The notes under the pieces are model-generated. The model saw nothing but the letters and a program-made list of their open reading frames with translations, made no database searches and was not told where the DNA came from. The translations under genes and the position numbers were made by a program. 64,000 bases of DNA from contig CAYSJU010000007.1 in NCBI GenBank assembly GCA_964431495.1, positions 1 to 64,000 of the forward strand, written 5' to 3'. This document shows, in pieces, positions 1 to 7,989 of this stretch (positions are counted from its first letter, which is position 1; each line of letters begins with the position of its first letter). The stretch comes from CAYSJU01 sp964431495 (GTDB lineage: Bacteria > Omnitrophota > Gorgyraeia > Tantalellales > Tantalellaceae).

Positions 1-3000
1 CTTCCCTCCCACGCCCTGGCCCCGTGGCTGGCTTCCCAGTCCCCTGTCGTAAAACGGGAAATACATGCAGCTCTTCAAAGAACGCAAGTTGTATACGCGG
101 AATCTGAAGATGCCAAACGGCTGTTAGACGTGAATCATTCAGATGCGTTACTTCTCTCTTCCGGAAAATATCTCGTGCGCAAGGAGGTCGCTGATAATGA
201 CATCCGGCTTATCCGGGCTATCATACACGAAGACGTTGAGGCCCTGATGCAGATACTGCAGAAGGAAAACAAATACCGCTATGACGGAATAAAAGACCTT
301 GTCCTGGGAAATAAAGAGATAAAGCAATCCTACTATGATCTCTGCCACAATGGGGAAGAACCCTTCTATTTATCCCCGGAGCTCATGCTGAACGACATTG
401 TGGCAAAGGCCTTGGAGGTAATGTTTATCAGGGAAAATGGTCTTGTTGACCGGGAAGACTATAGAACAGAAGCCGGGCAGAATAAGGAAGAGCGGTTTTA
501 CGCGGCCATAAACCCCCTGATAATGGAATGCCGCCACAACTATTTCAGGGAAGGTCTTTTTATCTCATCCGATGACTCGAGGTTAAGGGGAGAAAAAATA
601 AGGGCATCCCTGAACAAGGGTTTTGTCTTTTATCAGGCGGCCGAAGCAGCTCCAAAAGAGGATACAGAAGAAAAGATACCCTCTGTCCCCGCTAAAGAAT
701 TCCAGAATTTCCCCTTCCAGGATTCTAAACATACGACCATACAATCGCAATTAACTGTTTCTAAAAACAAACGCGTCCCGGTTTTTTCAGGTATCCGTCC
801 GGTGCCGGTCAAAGCCCCGATCCGCAGCAAGGTCAAAGTTATTGCAAAAAAGACCACAAAAAACATATTTGAAGTGACTATTGTGGGCAATAAAAACAAT
901 CTTCTCTACTCGGGTTCTTATATCAGATATCTGAACGATGAGACGGAAGAGCCTGAACAGATAGAACAAAAAAGAATGTACAGAACAAAGGACCACCTGC
1001 GTCTTTTTATGTATGAAAAAGTCGATACAGCTCCAGAGGGGGCCGTGCGCCTGACTACCCACGAACGCGAGGCCGGTATATTTATGAGACTTGCTAAACC
1101 CGTGAAAAAGGTCACCTTGTATCTCCCCGCGGAAGATAAAACGGTCTATGCAAGAGGGATTATTGAAAATGGCAAGCGCCTACTCTTTTTATTTTCGAAC
1201 GCGACAGAGACCAGCAAGCAAAAAACAGTGGTGGTAGCAGAGTTTGACAAAGACAATCACAAATTCATAAAATTAGCGGAAAACGAAAACGGAGATTGGA
1301 ACCCCTTGCCGACAATGACCAAAATCGGGACTACCGTATGGCTGAGAAACGTGGTCAAAGGCCTGCTTATGAGCAGAAAACGGCTGGAAAGAGGCTATAA
1401 GATAAGCAGATACCCCCGGAAAAAAATGATCTATATGTTCAGCGATAAAAATGATACAGGCTATGCTTCTATTACGCTTCAACGCGATCAATATGAAATG
1501 TTCCATAGCAATGATATCCAGGTCAACAATGTTCCGGAAGAACCGCGCAGGATCGAAATAAGGAATAAAGGGGCTTCCGGCATGCTTGATAACAGCGAAA
1601 ATTTTTCTTTGCCGGCGATTATAACCTTTTATGACCGGGGGGATTGTTCCTTTAAGATCCGTTTCCCAAGTGAAGTAAAAGAAAGGTTTACTCGCTGGAT
1701 GTCCTCTTCAGGTGAAGAAGATGAAGAGACGGTTTTCCCCAACCCGTTAGTATGGCATCTGAACAGTTTCGGATATCTTGGACTCGGAAGAATAAATGGG
1801 GCCAGGATCAGTATGAGGAGCGAAACCCATCCAAATGAGCCTGTATTCGTGGAATTCAAACGAACACCTGAAAATCATAAAGGTGTTTCTGTATATGTGC
1901 TTGATGAATCGGGAAATCCTCTAAGCCTGTTACGTAAGGGATATCTGGATGAAGGAACGGGCAACTTTGTATGGGTCAGGCCTTTTGGAGACAGGCCCCT
2001 GTCAGATGCTGAAAAACAGGGATTGGAGGACAGGCTATGGGCGTTCGGGTATAAACCCGCGCCAACAAACGTCCGGATGCTTTTCAATCATATAAAGAAT
2101 AACAGCGAAAGTATCGTTTCCGCTCTTTCAGCTCTTCCCGAAGAAGTGAACGCGGTCGATCCTGACATCCTGAAAAGCGCCAAAAATCTTCTCCTGGATC
2201 TCGCGCTCTTAATAGGAAAGGCTAAAGGATGGCTTAATATCGACGAACTGATAGCTGAATCCGTGTCAGAACTATCAATAAGGGAGCGTAAAAAACTTAT
2301 CTTAATGCTCGCGGATAAAAGTCTATTTGAGCGCACTTCTGAAATACTTAATGAAACAGGATTAAGCCCTGTCCACCCTATAGCACAGACCGCAAGGGCT
2401 CTGGATTTTTATCTCCACACCCTTATATACACCCCTTTTGATGTTTCTACGCCATATATGGAGAAAGCAACTTCCCTTTTCACCGAATTAAATTTCCTGA
2501 AAACTGTTACTGGCGATAATAGAATCGACCGACTGGCCTCATTATTGAACACAGACGATAACAGCAGAACCACCGCTTTCAGGAATATTGTTATATTAAA
2601 AGCCATAAAAGAGCAGCCCTCATCGCACAGGGCTGCTGCTGCAATAGGAAAGTTCTTCGCTTATGCTTCTCCATATATCGCAGAAACTTATACTGCCCTG
2701 GCTGAATATTTTTCATCCCTTATGCCGGAAAGGCTGCCGGCCGAAACAATACCGCAGGCACGCTTTACCGACGATATGACATCGGAGGGCAAGTATCTGG
2801 CGCAGATCTCCTGTTATCATCTGCTTTCACGGGCAGAAGAGATCGGCCTGGCGTATAGAGCCCGCCAGGGGGACCAGGCCGCAAAAAGAATGCTTATTGA
2901 ACACAACCTCAGGCTCGTTGTCCCCATTGCAAGCAGGTACACGAAACTTACAGGAGCCCCTTTCCTGGACCTCATACAGGAAGGGAATATAGGGCTTATG

Positions 3001-4611
3001 CGGGCAGTGGATGGATTTGAATATGAAAGGGGCTATAAATTCGGCACATACGCTACGTGGTGGGTAAGACAGGGCATAACGCGTTTTCTCGCTGAGAAGA
3101 CCCGCACCATAAGATTACCCGTTAGTACGACCGAAAAGATCAGCAAAATGAACAGGATCGTCCGCCACTATGTCCAGAAACACGGAAGTGAGCCCTCTTT
3201 GGAAGAAATAGCTGAAGCCATGGGATTATCCGTGCTCCAGGTCAAGAATCTATTAAAGATATCGCTGGGGACAATATCCCTGCAAGCCCTTATCGGAGAA
3301 GAAGACGAGGGGACCTTAGAAGACCTGGTAGGAAGACCCGACATAAGGATGCAGGATATGGTGGATATGGAGAGCAACTACGCGCTTGCAAAGGAAACAG
3401 AACGCTTAATAAGAAACAGGTGGAAAAAATATCCACAACGGCTTGAAAGGAATCTGGAAATTTTTGAATTAAGAGTGCTGCCCCTGCTGAATATAGGCGA
3501 TGGGGAAACGCTTGAAGGGACAGCGGAAATCCTCAAAGAAAAATTTGGCAGGCTATCAAGAGAGAGGGTGCGGCAAATAGCATTGGTTTGTCTAAAATTA
3601 TGCAAAAAAGCAGCGATGAGACTCAAGATCGACTTACCACCCAAAGTGAAAAAGGAGCTGGAAGAATTTGCTCCCAGAGGCGGCCCGGGTGAAATACTCA
3701 GAAAGATCTATCAAAGGTGCGGATTTAATCCTTTCATAAAAAGAGAGATAGTTGTTCTATGTCAACCCTACTCAAGTGGAACTACCGGCGCGGGGGTAAC
3801 TTTCCTTCAGAAAACGGGTATTCTTATCAAGGCGGGCAGGGCAGGGAAAGCGACCGCCTACAGAATAAACCCGGTTCTTGAAGGTCCCACCAAAGAAGAA
3901 ACAGAAGACAATGTCGCGACTATATATAACATGGAATTGCAAACCGGCGTGAAATCCAGTAAAAATCCATTGGATGTTTTCACCATGAAAAGAAATAAAA
4001 GACCTGCTGTCCGGGGAAGGGTGAAAGTGGAGCTATTGCACAGATATTTAGAACTGGCAAAGAAAGATGTTCAACAGGAAGAACCCTGTATTATCAAGGC
4101 ATGGAAAGGTTACACGCCGCCCGGCCGGGAAGATATGCTCACGCGTATAAGCAAGGTAACGCGGGGCAGCCCTTATGAGGTGGATTTCCGGGAAGAAGAC
4201 CTGGAACAGCTTGTTCAGTTCGCGGCCAGTGATAAGAACAAAGGCAATGACCATATTGTAACAATACTCCCGTATGACAGATTGACGGACACGCAGATCG
4301 ACAGATTGGCAAAAGCTGAAGCGCGTGTCATCTTCATGGATCTTGAAAAAGAAGAATTAAGCGCGGATGAGGTGAGCCACATCGGGGGCATTATTGCCGC
4401 GGGTATCGCGTATCTGAACAATAACGACTTCGCGTTCACGAACATTTATAAGCTTCTCACTGATGATTACGAACAAAGTCCGATCAGCGTGGAAGAATTC
4501 AAAAAAGACCCCTCAAAACTGAAATTCATGCTCAAGCCGATCGAAATAAAAGACGCTGAAGATCTGAGAAATCTATACGAAAGAATGGAAGAGTTGCTTG
4601 TAGCGGCATAA
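1..4611 (+). CDS. Giant protein with embedded sigma-70 factor module (5' partial)
   Basis: The frame is open from base 1, so the gene starts before the window; the GTG at 130 is only the first in-window start candidate. Counting from that GTG (1493 residues), a sigma-70 module spans about 881-1160: region 1.2, region 2 with IQEGNIGLMRAVDGFEY and YKFGTYATWWVRQ (about 969) followed by RTIRLPVSTTEKI, a region 3 helix pair, and region 4.2 with SRERVRQIALVCLKLCKKA (about 1143). The 880 residues before it are beta-rich and then helical and match nothing I recognise; about 330 unknown residues follow. The upstream in-frame stretch encodes HALAPWLASQ, like the GLAPSSRF start of the giant protein at 48791. 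Likely an RNA polymerase specificity factor, or a protein that has co-opted one. The target promoters are unknown. Confidence 0.85.
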   Translation, partial: LPSHALAPWLASQSPVVKREIHAALQRTQVVYAESEDAKRLLDVNHSDALLLSSGKYLVRKEVADNDIRLIRAIIHEDVEALMQILQKENKYRYDGIKDLVLGNKEIKQSYYDLCHNGEEPFYLSPELMLNDIVAKALEVMFIRENGLVDREDYRTEAGQNKEERFYAAINPLIMECRHNYFREGLFISSDDSRLRGEKIRASLNKGFVFYQAAEAAPKEDTEEKIPSVPAKEFQNFPFQDSKHTTIQSQLTVSKNKRVPVFSGIRPVPVKAPIRSKVKVIAKKTTKNIFEVTIVGNKNNLLYSGSYIRYLNDETEEPEQIEQKRMYRTKDHLRLFMYEKVDTAPEGAVRLTTHEREAGIFMRLAKPVKKVTLYLPAEDKTVYARGIIENGKRLLFLFSNATETSKQKTVVVAEFDKDNHKFIKLAENENGDWNPLPTMTKIGTTVWLRNVVKGLLMSRKRLERGYKISRYPRKKMIYMFSDKNDTGYASITLQRDQYEMFHSNDIQVNNVPEEPRRIEIRNKGASGMLDNSENFSLPAIITFYDRGDCSFKIRFPSEVKERFTRWMSSSGEEDEETVFPNPLVWHLNSFGYLGLGRINGARISMRSETHPNEPVFVEFKRTPENHKGVSVYVLDESGNPLSLLRKGYLDEGTGNFVWVRPFGDRPLSDAEKQGLEDRLWAFGYKPAPTNVRMLFNHIKNNSESIVSALSALPEEVNAVDPDILKSAKNLLLDLALLIGKAKGWLNIDELIAESVSELSIRERKKLILMLADKSLFERTSEILNETGLSPVHPIAQTARALDFYLHTLIYTPFDVSTPYMEKATSLFTELNFLKTVTGDNRIDRLASLLNTDDNSRTTAFRNIVILKAIKEQPSSHRAAAAIGKFFAYASPYIAETYTALAEYFSSLMPERLPAETIPQARFTDDMTSEGKYLAQISCYHLLSRAEEIGLAYRARQGDQAAKRMLIEHNLRLVVPIASRYTKLTGAPFLDLIQEGNIGLMRAVDGFEYERGYKFGTYATWWVRQGITRFLAEKTRTIRLPVSTTEKISKMNRIVRHYVQKHGSEPSLEEIAEAMGLSVLQVKNLLKISLGTISLQALIGEEDEGTLEDLVGRPDIRMQDMVDMESNYALAKETERLIRNRWKKYPQRLERNLEIFELRVLPLLNIGDGETLEGTAEILKEKFGRLSRERVRQIALVCLKLCKKAAMRLKIDLPPKVKKELEEFAPRGGPGEILRKIYQRCGFNPFIKREIVVLCQPYSSGTTGAGVTFLQKTGILIKAGRAGKATAYRINPVLEGPTKEETEDNVATIYNMELQTGVKSSKNPLDVFTMKRNKRPAVRGRVKVELLHRYLELAKKDVQQEEPCIIKAWKGYTPPGREDMLTRISKVTRGSPYEVDFREEDLEQLVQFAASDKNKGNDHIVTILPYDRLTDTQIDRLAKAEARVIFMDLEKEELSADEVSHIGGIIAAGIAYLNNNDFAFTNIYKLLTDDYEQSPISVEEFKKDPSKLKFMLKPIEIKDAEDLRNLYERMEELLVAA

Positions 4612-4621
4612 CACTTTCTGT

Positions 4622-4984
4622 TTATAACAATTCCTCGAGCACTTTGATTATTTTCTCCGCGCCTTCGGTCTTTTCAATAAATGCGTCTGATTTCCTGTCG
4701 TATATTGAGCCCCTGTAATCAGTATGTCCCGTATGGATTATGATCTTGGACGCCGGGGAAATCGAGCGGATGGTCTCAAAAACAGTTATACCTCCCCTCT
4801 CAGGCATGACCAGATCCAGGATCACCGCATCAATATCCTGGTTTTCTTTCAGATACGTGATGAGCTCAAATCCGTTATTGACCGCATCCACCTGGTATCC
4901 TTCTCCTGCCAGCACTTCCCGGATCAGATCACACAGATCAGAATCATCATCGGCTATAATAATCTTTTTTGGATCATCCCCCAT
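4622..4984 (-). CDS. Single-domain response regulator (CheY-like receiver)
   Basis: The 120-residue protein is one receiver domain with no output domain. The acidic pocket is D12/D13, the phospho-acceptor D57 lies in VILDLVMPERGG, the switch residue is T85 in IIIHTGH, and the conserved lysine is K105. The usual proline after that lysine is a threonine here (EKTEG). It should be phosphorylated by a histidine kinase and signal by protein-protein contact, but no kinase gene lies nearby. It converges on the sigma-fusion gene with only 10 bp between the stops. An AAGGA ribosome site lies 9 nt before the ATG, and a promoter is visible upstream at 5052-5080. Confidence 0.92.
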   Translation of the reverse strand: MGDDPKKIIIADDDSDLCDLIREVLAGEGYQVDAVNNGFELITYLKENQDIDAVILDLVMPERGGITVFETIRSISPASKIIIHTGHTDYRGSIYDRKSDAFIEKTEGAEKIIKVLEELL

Positions 4985-5051
4985 TTGTTATTTTTCCTTT
5001 ATTAAAAGCGATACTTCTTCCTGCATCTTCTTCACTGTTCCGGCAATGTAA

Positions 5052-5080
5052 AGTATACCTGAGATCATGGCTCAAATCAA
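5052..5080 (-). promoter_or_regulatory. Sigma-70 type promoter of the response regulator gene
   Basis: Read on the minus strand: TTGATT, 17 bp, TATACT. It ends about 65 bp before the response regulator start codon, so that gene has its own transcript separate from the pcm operon upstream. Confidence 0.5.
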
Positions 5081-5358
5081 AAAGCTGAACCTTTAATATT
5101 ATCTTAACCCTTTGTTCTTGGGTTATCCAAAACAGTTTTTGCCCAGATTTTCTTACTTTTTGTTTTATAACGCTTGCATCTTTTTATATATAAAAGGGTT
5201 CTTTAATTGGTGTAAATGTGTCTTTTTCTGGCTTTTATTAATATAACAACGTGGTTTTTTACTTCCCCTTTTTCTGCTCTCCCAAAAGTTGCTATCGAAG
5301 TATATTATGCTATACTTTTTTATGACGATGCAGGAAGGGAATAGATATGGGTCTTTTA

Positions 5359-5420
5359 TAGCTTTTCTTTCCCCCTTCAAAAATAAAAGGTGAAAAGGTT
5401 AAAGAAAAGCTACTTTTTTT
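5359..5420 (+). terminator. Long hairpin with T run
   Basis: TAGCTTTTCTTT at 5359-5370 pairs perfectly with AAAGAAAAGCTA at 5401-5412, and CTTTTTTT follows. The plus-strand orientation means it cannot terminate the minus-strand genes on either side. Confidence 0.45.
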
Positions 5421-5425
5421 ATCGA

Positions 5426-5450
5426 GCAACCTTACCGGGTTGCTTTTTTT
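5426..5450 (+). terminator. Rho-independent terminator
   Basis: The stem is GCAACC/GGTTGC with a six-base loop, followed by a run of seven Ts. It lies directly behind the hairpin at 5359-5420. Confidence 0.6.
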
Positions 5451-5488
5451 ATAAGTAAGCTCCTTCCCGGAGTTTCTAAACGTCGTCC

Positions 5489-6193
5489 TTACTTATCTCC
5501 GCGGACCATGGGAACAAACCGGACAGGCAATAATCTTTCCTCCCTGAAACCGGAGTAAGTGCGCGTGATCAGATATAGTTCCTGAAAAAATTCCCCGACA
5601 GGAACGACCATTCTTCCCCCGACTTTCAACTGCTTTTTAAGTTTCTCGGGAGCCTGCGGCGGCGCGGCAGTTACTATGATAGCATCATAGGGGGCGAATT
5701 CCGGCCACCCGTTATACCCGTCCCCGTGTTTGACCTTTACGTTGCTGTATCCCAATCCTTCCAGGAGTGAACGCGCGGAATCGGCGAGCGGCCTTATTAT
5801 TTCGACAGTGTAAACCTCTTTTGCCAGCTCAGCGAGGACCGCTGCCTGATAGCCGGAGCCAGTCCCTATCTCCAGGATCTTGTCATTCGGTTTCACCCGC
5901 GCGGCTTCTGTCATGTACGCGACAATATACGGCTGTGATATCGTCTGGCCGTATCCGATAGAAAGCGGATAATCCTCATAGGCTTGATGCCGCAGGTCTT
6001 CCGGAACAAAAAGATGTCTTTTGACCTTTTCCATGGCTCCGAGCACCCTTTCATCGGCAATGCCGCGTCTCCTGATCTGCCTGTCCACCATGTCCAGCCT
6101 TCTAATAGTAAAGTGGTCTTCCTGCGCTGATAATTCCGCCGTTCCATCAAAACATATGAATAGAAAAAAACCAATAATAAAAAGGCGCCTCAT
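5489..6193 (-). CDS. pcm: Exported protein-L-isoaspartate O-methyltransferase
   Basis: This SAM-dependent enzyme methylates L-isoaspartyl residues in damaged proteins and so starts their repair. The 234-residue protein carries the PCMT signatures: DMVDRQIRRRGI, GYGQTISQPYIVAYM (about residues 82-96), the SAM-binding LEIGTGSGYQAAVLAEL, the acidic VEI loop and VTAAPP. An N-terminal hydrophobic stretch ending near ELSAQ looks like a cleavable signal peptide, which suggests repair of periplasmic proteins; most bacterial Pcm proteins are cytoplasmic. Its start overlaps the stop of the upstream HAD phosphatase gene by 4 bp, so the two are probably translationally coupled. Confidence 0.93.
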   Translation of the reverse strand: MRRLFIIGFFLFICFDGTAELSAQEDHFTIRRLDMVDRQIRRRGIADERVLGAMEKVKRHLFVPEDLRHQAYEDYPLSIGYGQTISQPYIVAYMTEAARVKPNDKILEIGTGSGYQAAVLAELAKEVYTVEIIRPLADSARSLLEGLGYSNVKVKHGDGYNGWPEFAPYDAIIVTAAPPQAPEKLKKQLKVGGRMVVPVGEFFQELYLITRTYSGFREERLLPVRFVPMVRGDK

Positions 6194-6855
6194 AAGCTAT
6201 CTTCCCCTTTTTCGGCGACGGTCAGTATCCTGTCGCATACCTTCATGAAATCGGAAGACCTGCAATTAAAATCCACTATCCCGGACAACTTCCCGCTGGA
6301 AGAATTAAAAGCGATAGAATACCCCGCGACGCTTGCCATTGGCACGTCCCCCTCGCTGTCCCCTACAACCACCATCTCATGCGGTTTCACCTTGAAGCGC
6401 CTGAGTATCCTGTTCAGGGTCTTGCCTTTTGCACCGTGGCTTATGTTGATGGTGACCCCACCTGTCAATCGTCCGTTGCGGGTGTTCAGCCGGTTGCTGA
6501 GCGCGTAATCGAATCCGAGCTCTTCTTTTACGCGTTCCGTGATGAACTGCAGGCCCGTGGAAAGCGCTGCCAGCTTAAAGCCGTTTCTCTTGAGTTTTTT
6601 GACGGCTGTCTTCACGTTCCTGGCGTACCGAACCTTTTTGAACACAGTGAACAACTTCTCCTCTTCTATTCCCTTCCAGTGCGCCGCGTCAAGCTCGCAG
6701 AATTTCCGGTAACTTATTTTCCCGGCGAGAAACTGTTCCTGATACTTCTTCGCGAGAACATCCCATAATCCCAGTTTTTCATGAATATATCGCCAGCTGG
6801 AAACGTGACGCGTGATCGTTCCGTCAATGTCAAAGACAACAAGCTTATATTTCAT
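6190..6855 (-). CDS. HAD-superfamily phosphatase (phosphoserine phosphatase-like)
   Basis: The 221-residue hydrolase has the four HAD motifs: nucleophile VFDIDGTIT near the N-terminus, AALSTG (motif II), a lysine in HGAKGKTLN, and VVGDSEGDVPM (motif III/IV). A helical cap lies between motifs I and II. The layout matches SerB-like phosphatases, but the substrate cannot be told from sequence. It overlaps pcm by 4 bp and rlmN by 11 bp in a three-gene operon. A trehalose-6-phosphate phosphatase role is conceivable because otsA lies nearby without otsB, but the strand is opposite and nothing else supports it. Confidence 0.85.
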   Translation of the reverse strand: MKYKLVVFDIDGTITRHVSSWRYIHEKLGLWDVLAKKYQEQFLAGKISYRKFCELDAAHWKGIEEEKLFTVFKKVRYARNVKTAVKKLKRNGFKLAALSTGLQFITERVKEELGFDYALSNRLNTRNGRLTGGVTINISHGAKGKTLNRILRRFKVKPHEMVVVGDSEGDVPMASVAGYSIAFNSSSGKLSGIVDFNCRSSDFMKVCDRILTVAEKGEDSL

Positions 6856-7906
6856 CCTTCGCCCCCCTGAGTCTTCTCTCTCCCGCCTTTCTAACGGCCA
6901 GCTGGCCGCAAGCGGCCAGAATATCCTCTCCTTTTGGTTCCCTGACGGTCACGGGCACCCTCTCTCTTCTCACCTGGCTCCCGAACTCTTCCATTTTTTT
7001 TCCGTCGGCATAATACTTTTTGTCAGCTGTTCCGGGGTTACACGCTATAAGATTGACTTTGGCCTTAAGCTGCCTGGCCATTTTCCCCAGCCTTTGCGCG
7101 TCTTCCGGTGAATCGTTCTTCCCCTTTATAAGAGTATATTCCAGCGTGATGATCCTCCCTGTGGTCCGGACGAACTCCTTGCATGCCGCCATCAGTTCCT
7201 CCAAAGGATACTCGCGGTTGACCGGCACCAGTTCATTCCTCAGCTTATTGTCCGCGGCGTGCAGGGACACGGACAATCCCACCTGCAATCCTATTTTCTT
7301 CAACCTCTTGATTCCGGGAACGATACCGCATGTTGATACGGTGATCTTCCTGGCGCCTAAATTAATGCCCGCCGGATGATTGATGATACGTATCGCCTTC
7401 TCCAGATTATCATAATTATCCAGTGGTTCTCCTATCCCCATGAACACGACATTGGTCGGCCGGCACCTTTTTATCTTCCGGACACACAGGACCTGATTCA
7501 CGATCTCCGAGGATTCCAGGTCCCTTATAAGCCCCCTGGATCCGCTGGCGCAAAAAGGACATTTGAACCTGCATCCCACCTGCGTGGACAGGCATACCGT
7601 CCTTCTGCTTCCCGCCCTGATGAGGACCGTCTCGATGTGGCGTCCGTCTTTCAGTTCCCACAGGAATTTTTCTGTTCCGTCTTTCCTTGACACAAAATGC
7701 GCCTTGCGCGAAAGCGTACAGATAACAAACCTTTTCTCAAGTTCCGCGATCAATTTCCCGGGGATACCGTGGATCTCTTTAAATTCAGCGGCGCCTTGTT
7801 TGTTTATCCAGGAAAATATCTGCCGTGCCCTGTATGCGGGTGCGCCCAGTCTTTTTATCTCTTTTCCCAGCTCTTCCGGGGTATAGTTCAGTATTTCCTT
7901 CTTCAT
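6845..7906 (-). CDS. rlmN: 23S rRNA (A2503-C2)/tRNA (A37-C2) methyltransferase RlmN
   Basis: This radical-SAM enzyme makes 2-methyladenosine in 23S rRNA and some tRNAs. The 353-residue length fits the family. The 4Fe-4S cluster cysteines are C112, C116 and C119 (CRFKCPFC), and the C-terminal catalytic cysteine is about C333 in ILAACGQLA. Other family blocks include VVFMGIGEPLDNYDN and ITVSTCGIVPGI. It is the first gene of the minus-strand operon with the HAD phosphatase and pcm, and it is transcribed away from otsA, so 7907-7989 is a divergent promoter region. Confidence 0.95.
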   Translation of the reverse strand: MKKEILNYTPEELGKEIKRLGAPAYRARQIFSWINKQGAAEFKEIHGIPGKLIAELEKRFVICTLSRKAHFVSRKDGTEKFLWELKDGRHIETVLIRAGSRRTVCLSTQVGCRFKCPFCASGSRGLIRDLESSEIVNQVLCVRKIKRCRPTNVVFMGIGEPLDNYDNLEKAIRIINHPAGINLGARKITVSTCGIVPGIKRLKKIGLQVGLSVSLHAADNKLRNELVPVNREYPLEELMAACKEFVRTTGRIITLEYTLIKGKNDSPEDAQRLGKMARQLKAKVNLIACNPGTADKKYYADGKKMEEFGSQVRRERVPVTVREPKGEDILAACGQLAVRKAGERRLRGAKDEI

Positions 7907-7972
7907 ATATATACAAAATATACAAAATTGAGGTAGTTTACAATCTAAATTATAAGATTATCCTTAAGTTTT

Positions 7973-7982
7973 ATGCTATAAT
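7973..7982 (+). promoter_or_regulatory. Extended -10 promoter of otsA, giving a near-leaderless mRNA
   Basis: ATGCTATAAT carries the TGn extension and a perfect -10 hexamer at 7977-7982, with no clear -35. The otsA ATG begins 8 bp after the -10, where transcription is expected to start, and there is no room for a Shine-Dalgarno site. The same element recurs before rpmH and tRNA-Asp. Confidence 0.55.
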
Positions 7983-7989
7983 CAATTAT

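Larger units (their letters stand above)
5289..5450 (+). ncRNA. Candidate small RNA unit with promoter and two tandem terminators
   Basis: The 504-bp gap between the response regulator and pcm is AT-rich and holds no convincing ORF. On the plus strand it carries TTGCTA, 16 bp, TATACT (5289-5316), which would start a transcript near 5323. Two hairpins follow: a perfect 12-bp stem (5359-5370 with 5401-5412) before a T run, and GCAACC/GGTTGC (5426-5443) followed by seven Ts. That predicts a 90-130 nt RNA. No known RNA family or riboswitch was recognised, so it may instead be a decayed intergenic region with terminators. Confidence 0.3.

Noticed and set aside
5165..5380. 71-codon minus-strand ORF
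   Set aside because: AT-rich, lysine/serine-rich composition unlike the neighbours, no ribosome site, and it overlaps the plus-strand hairpins.
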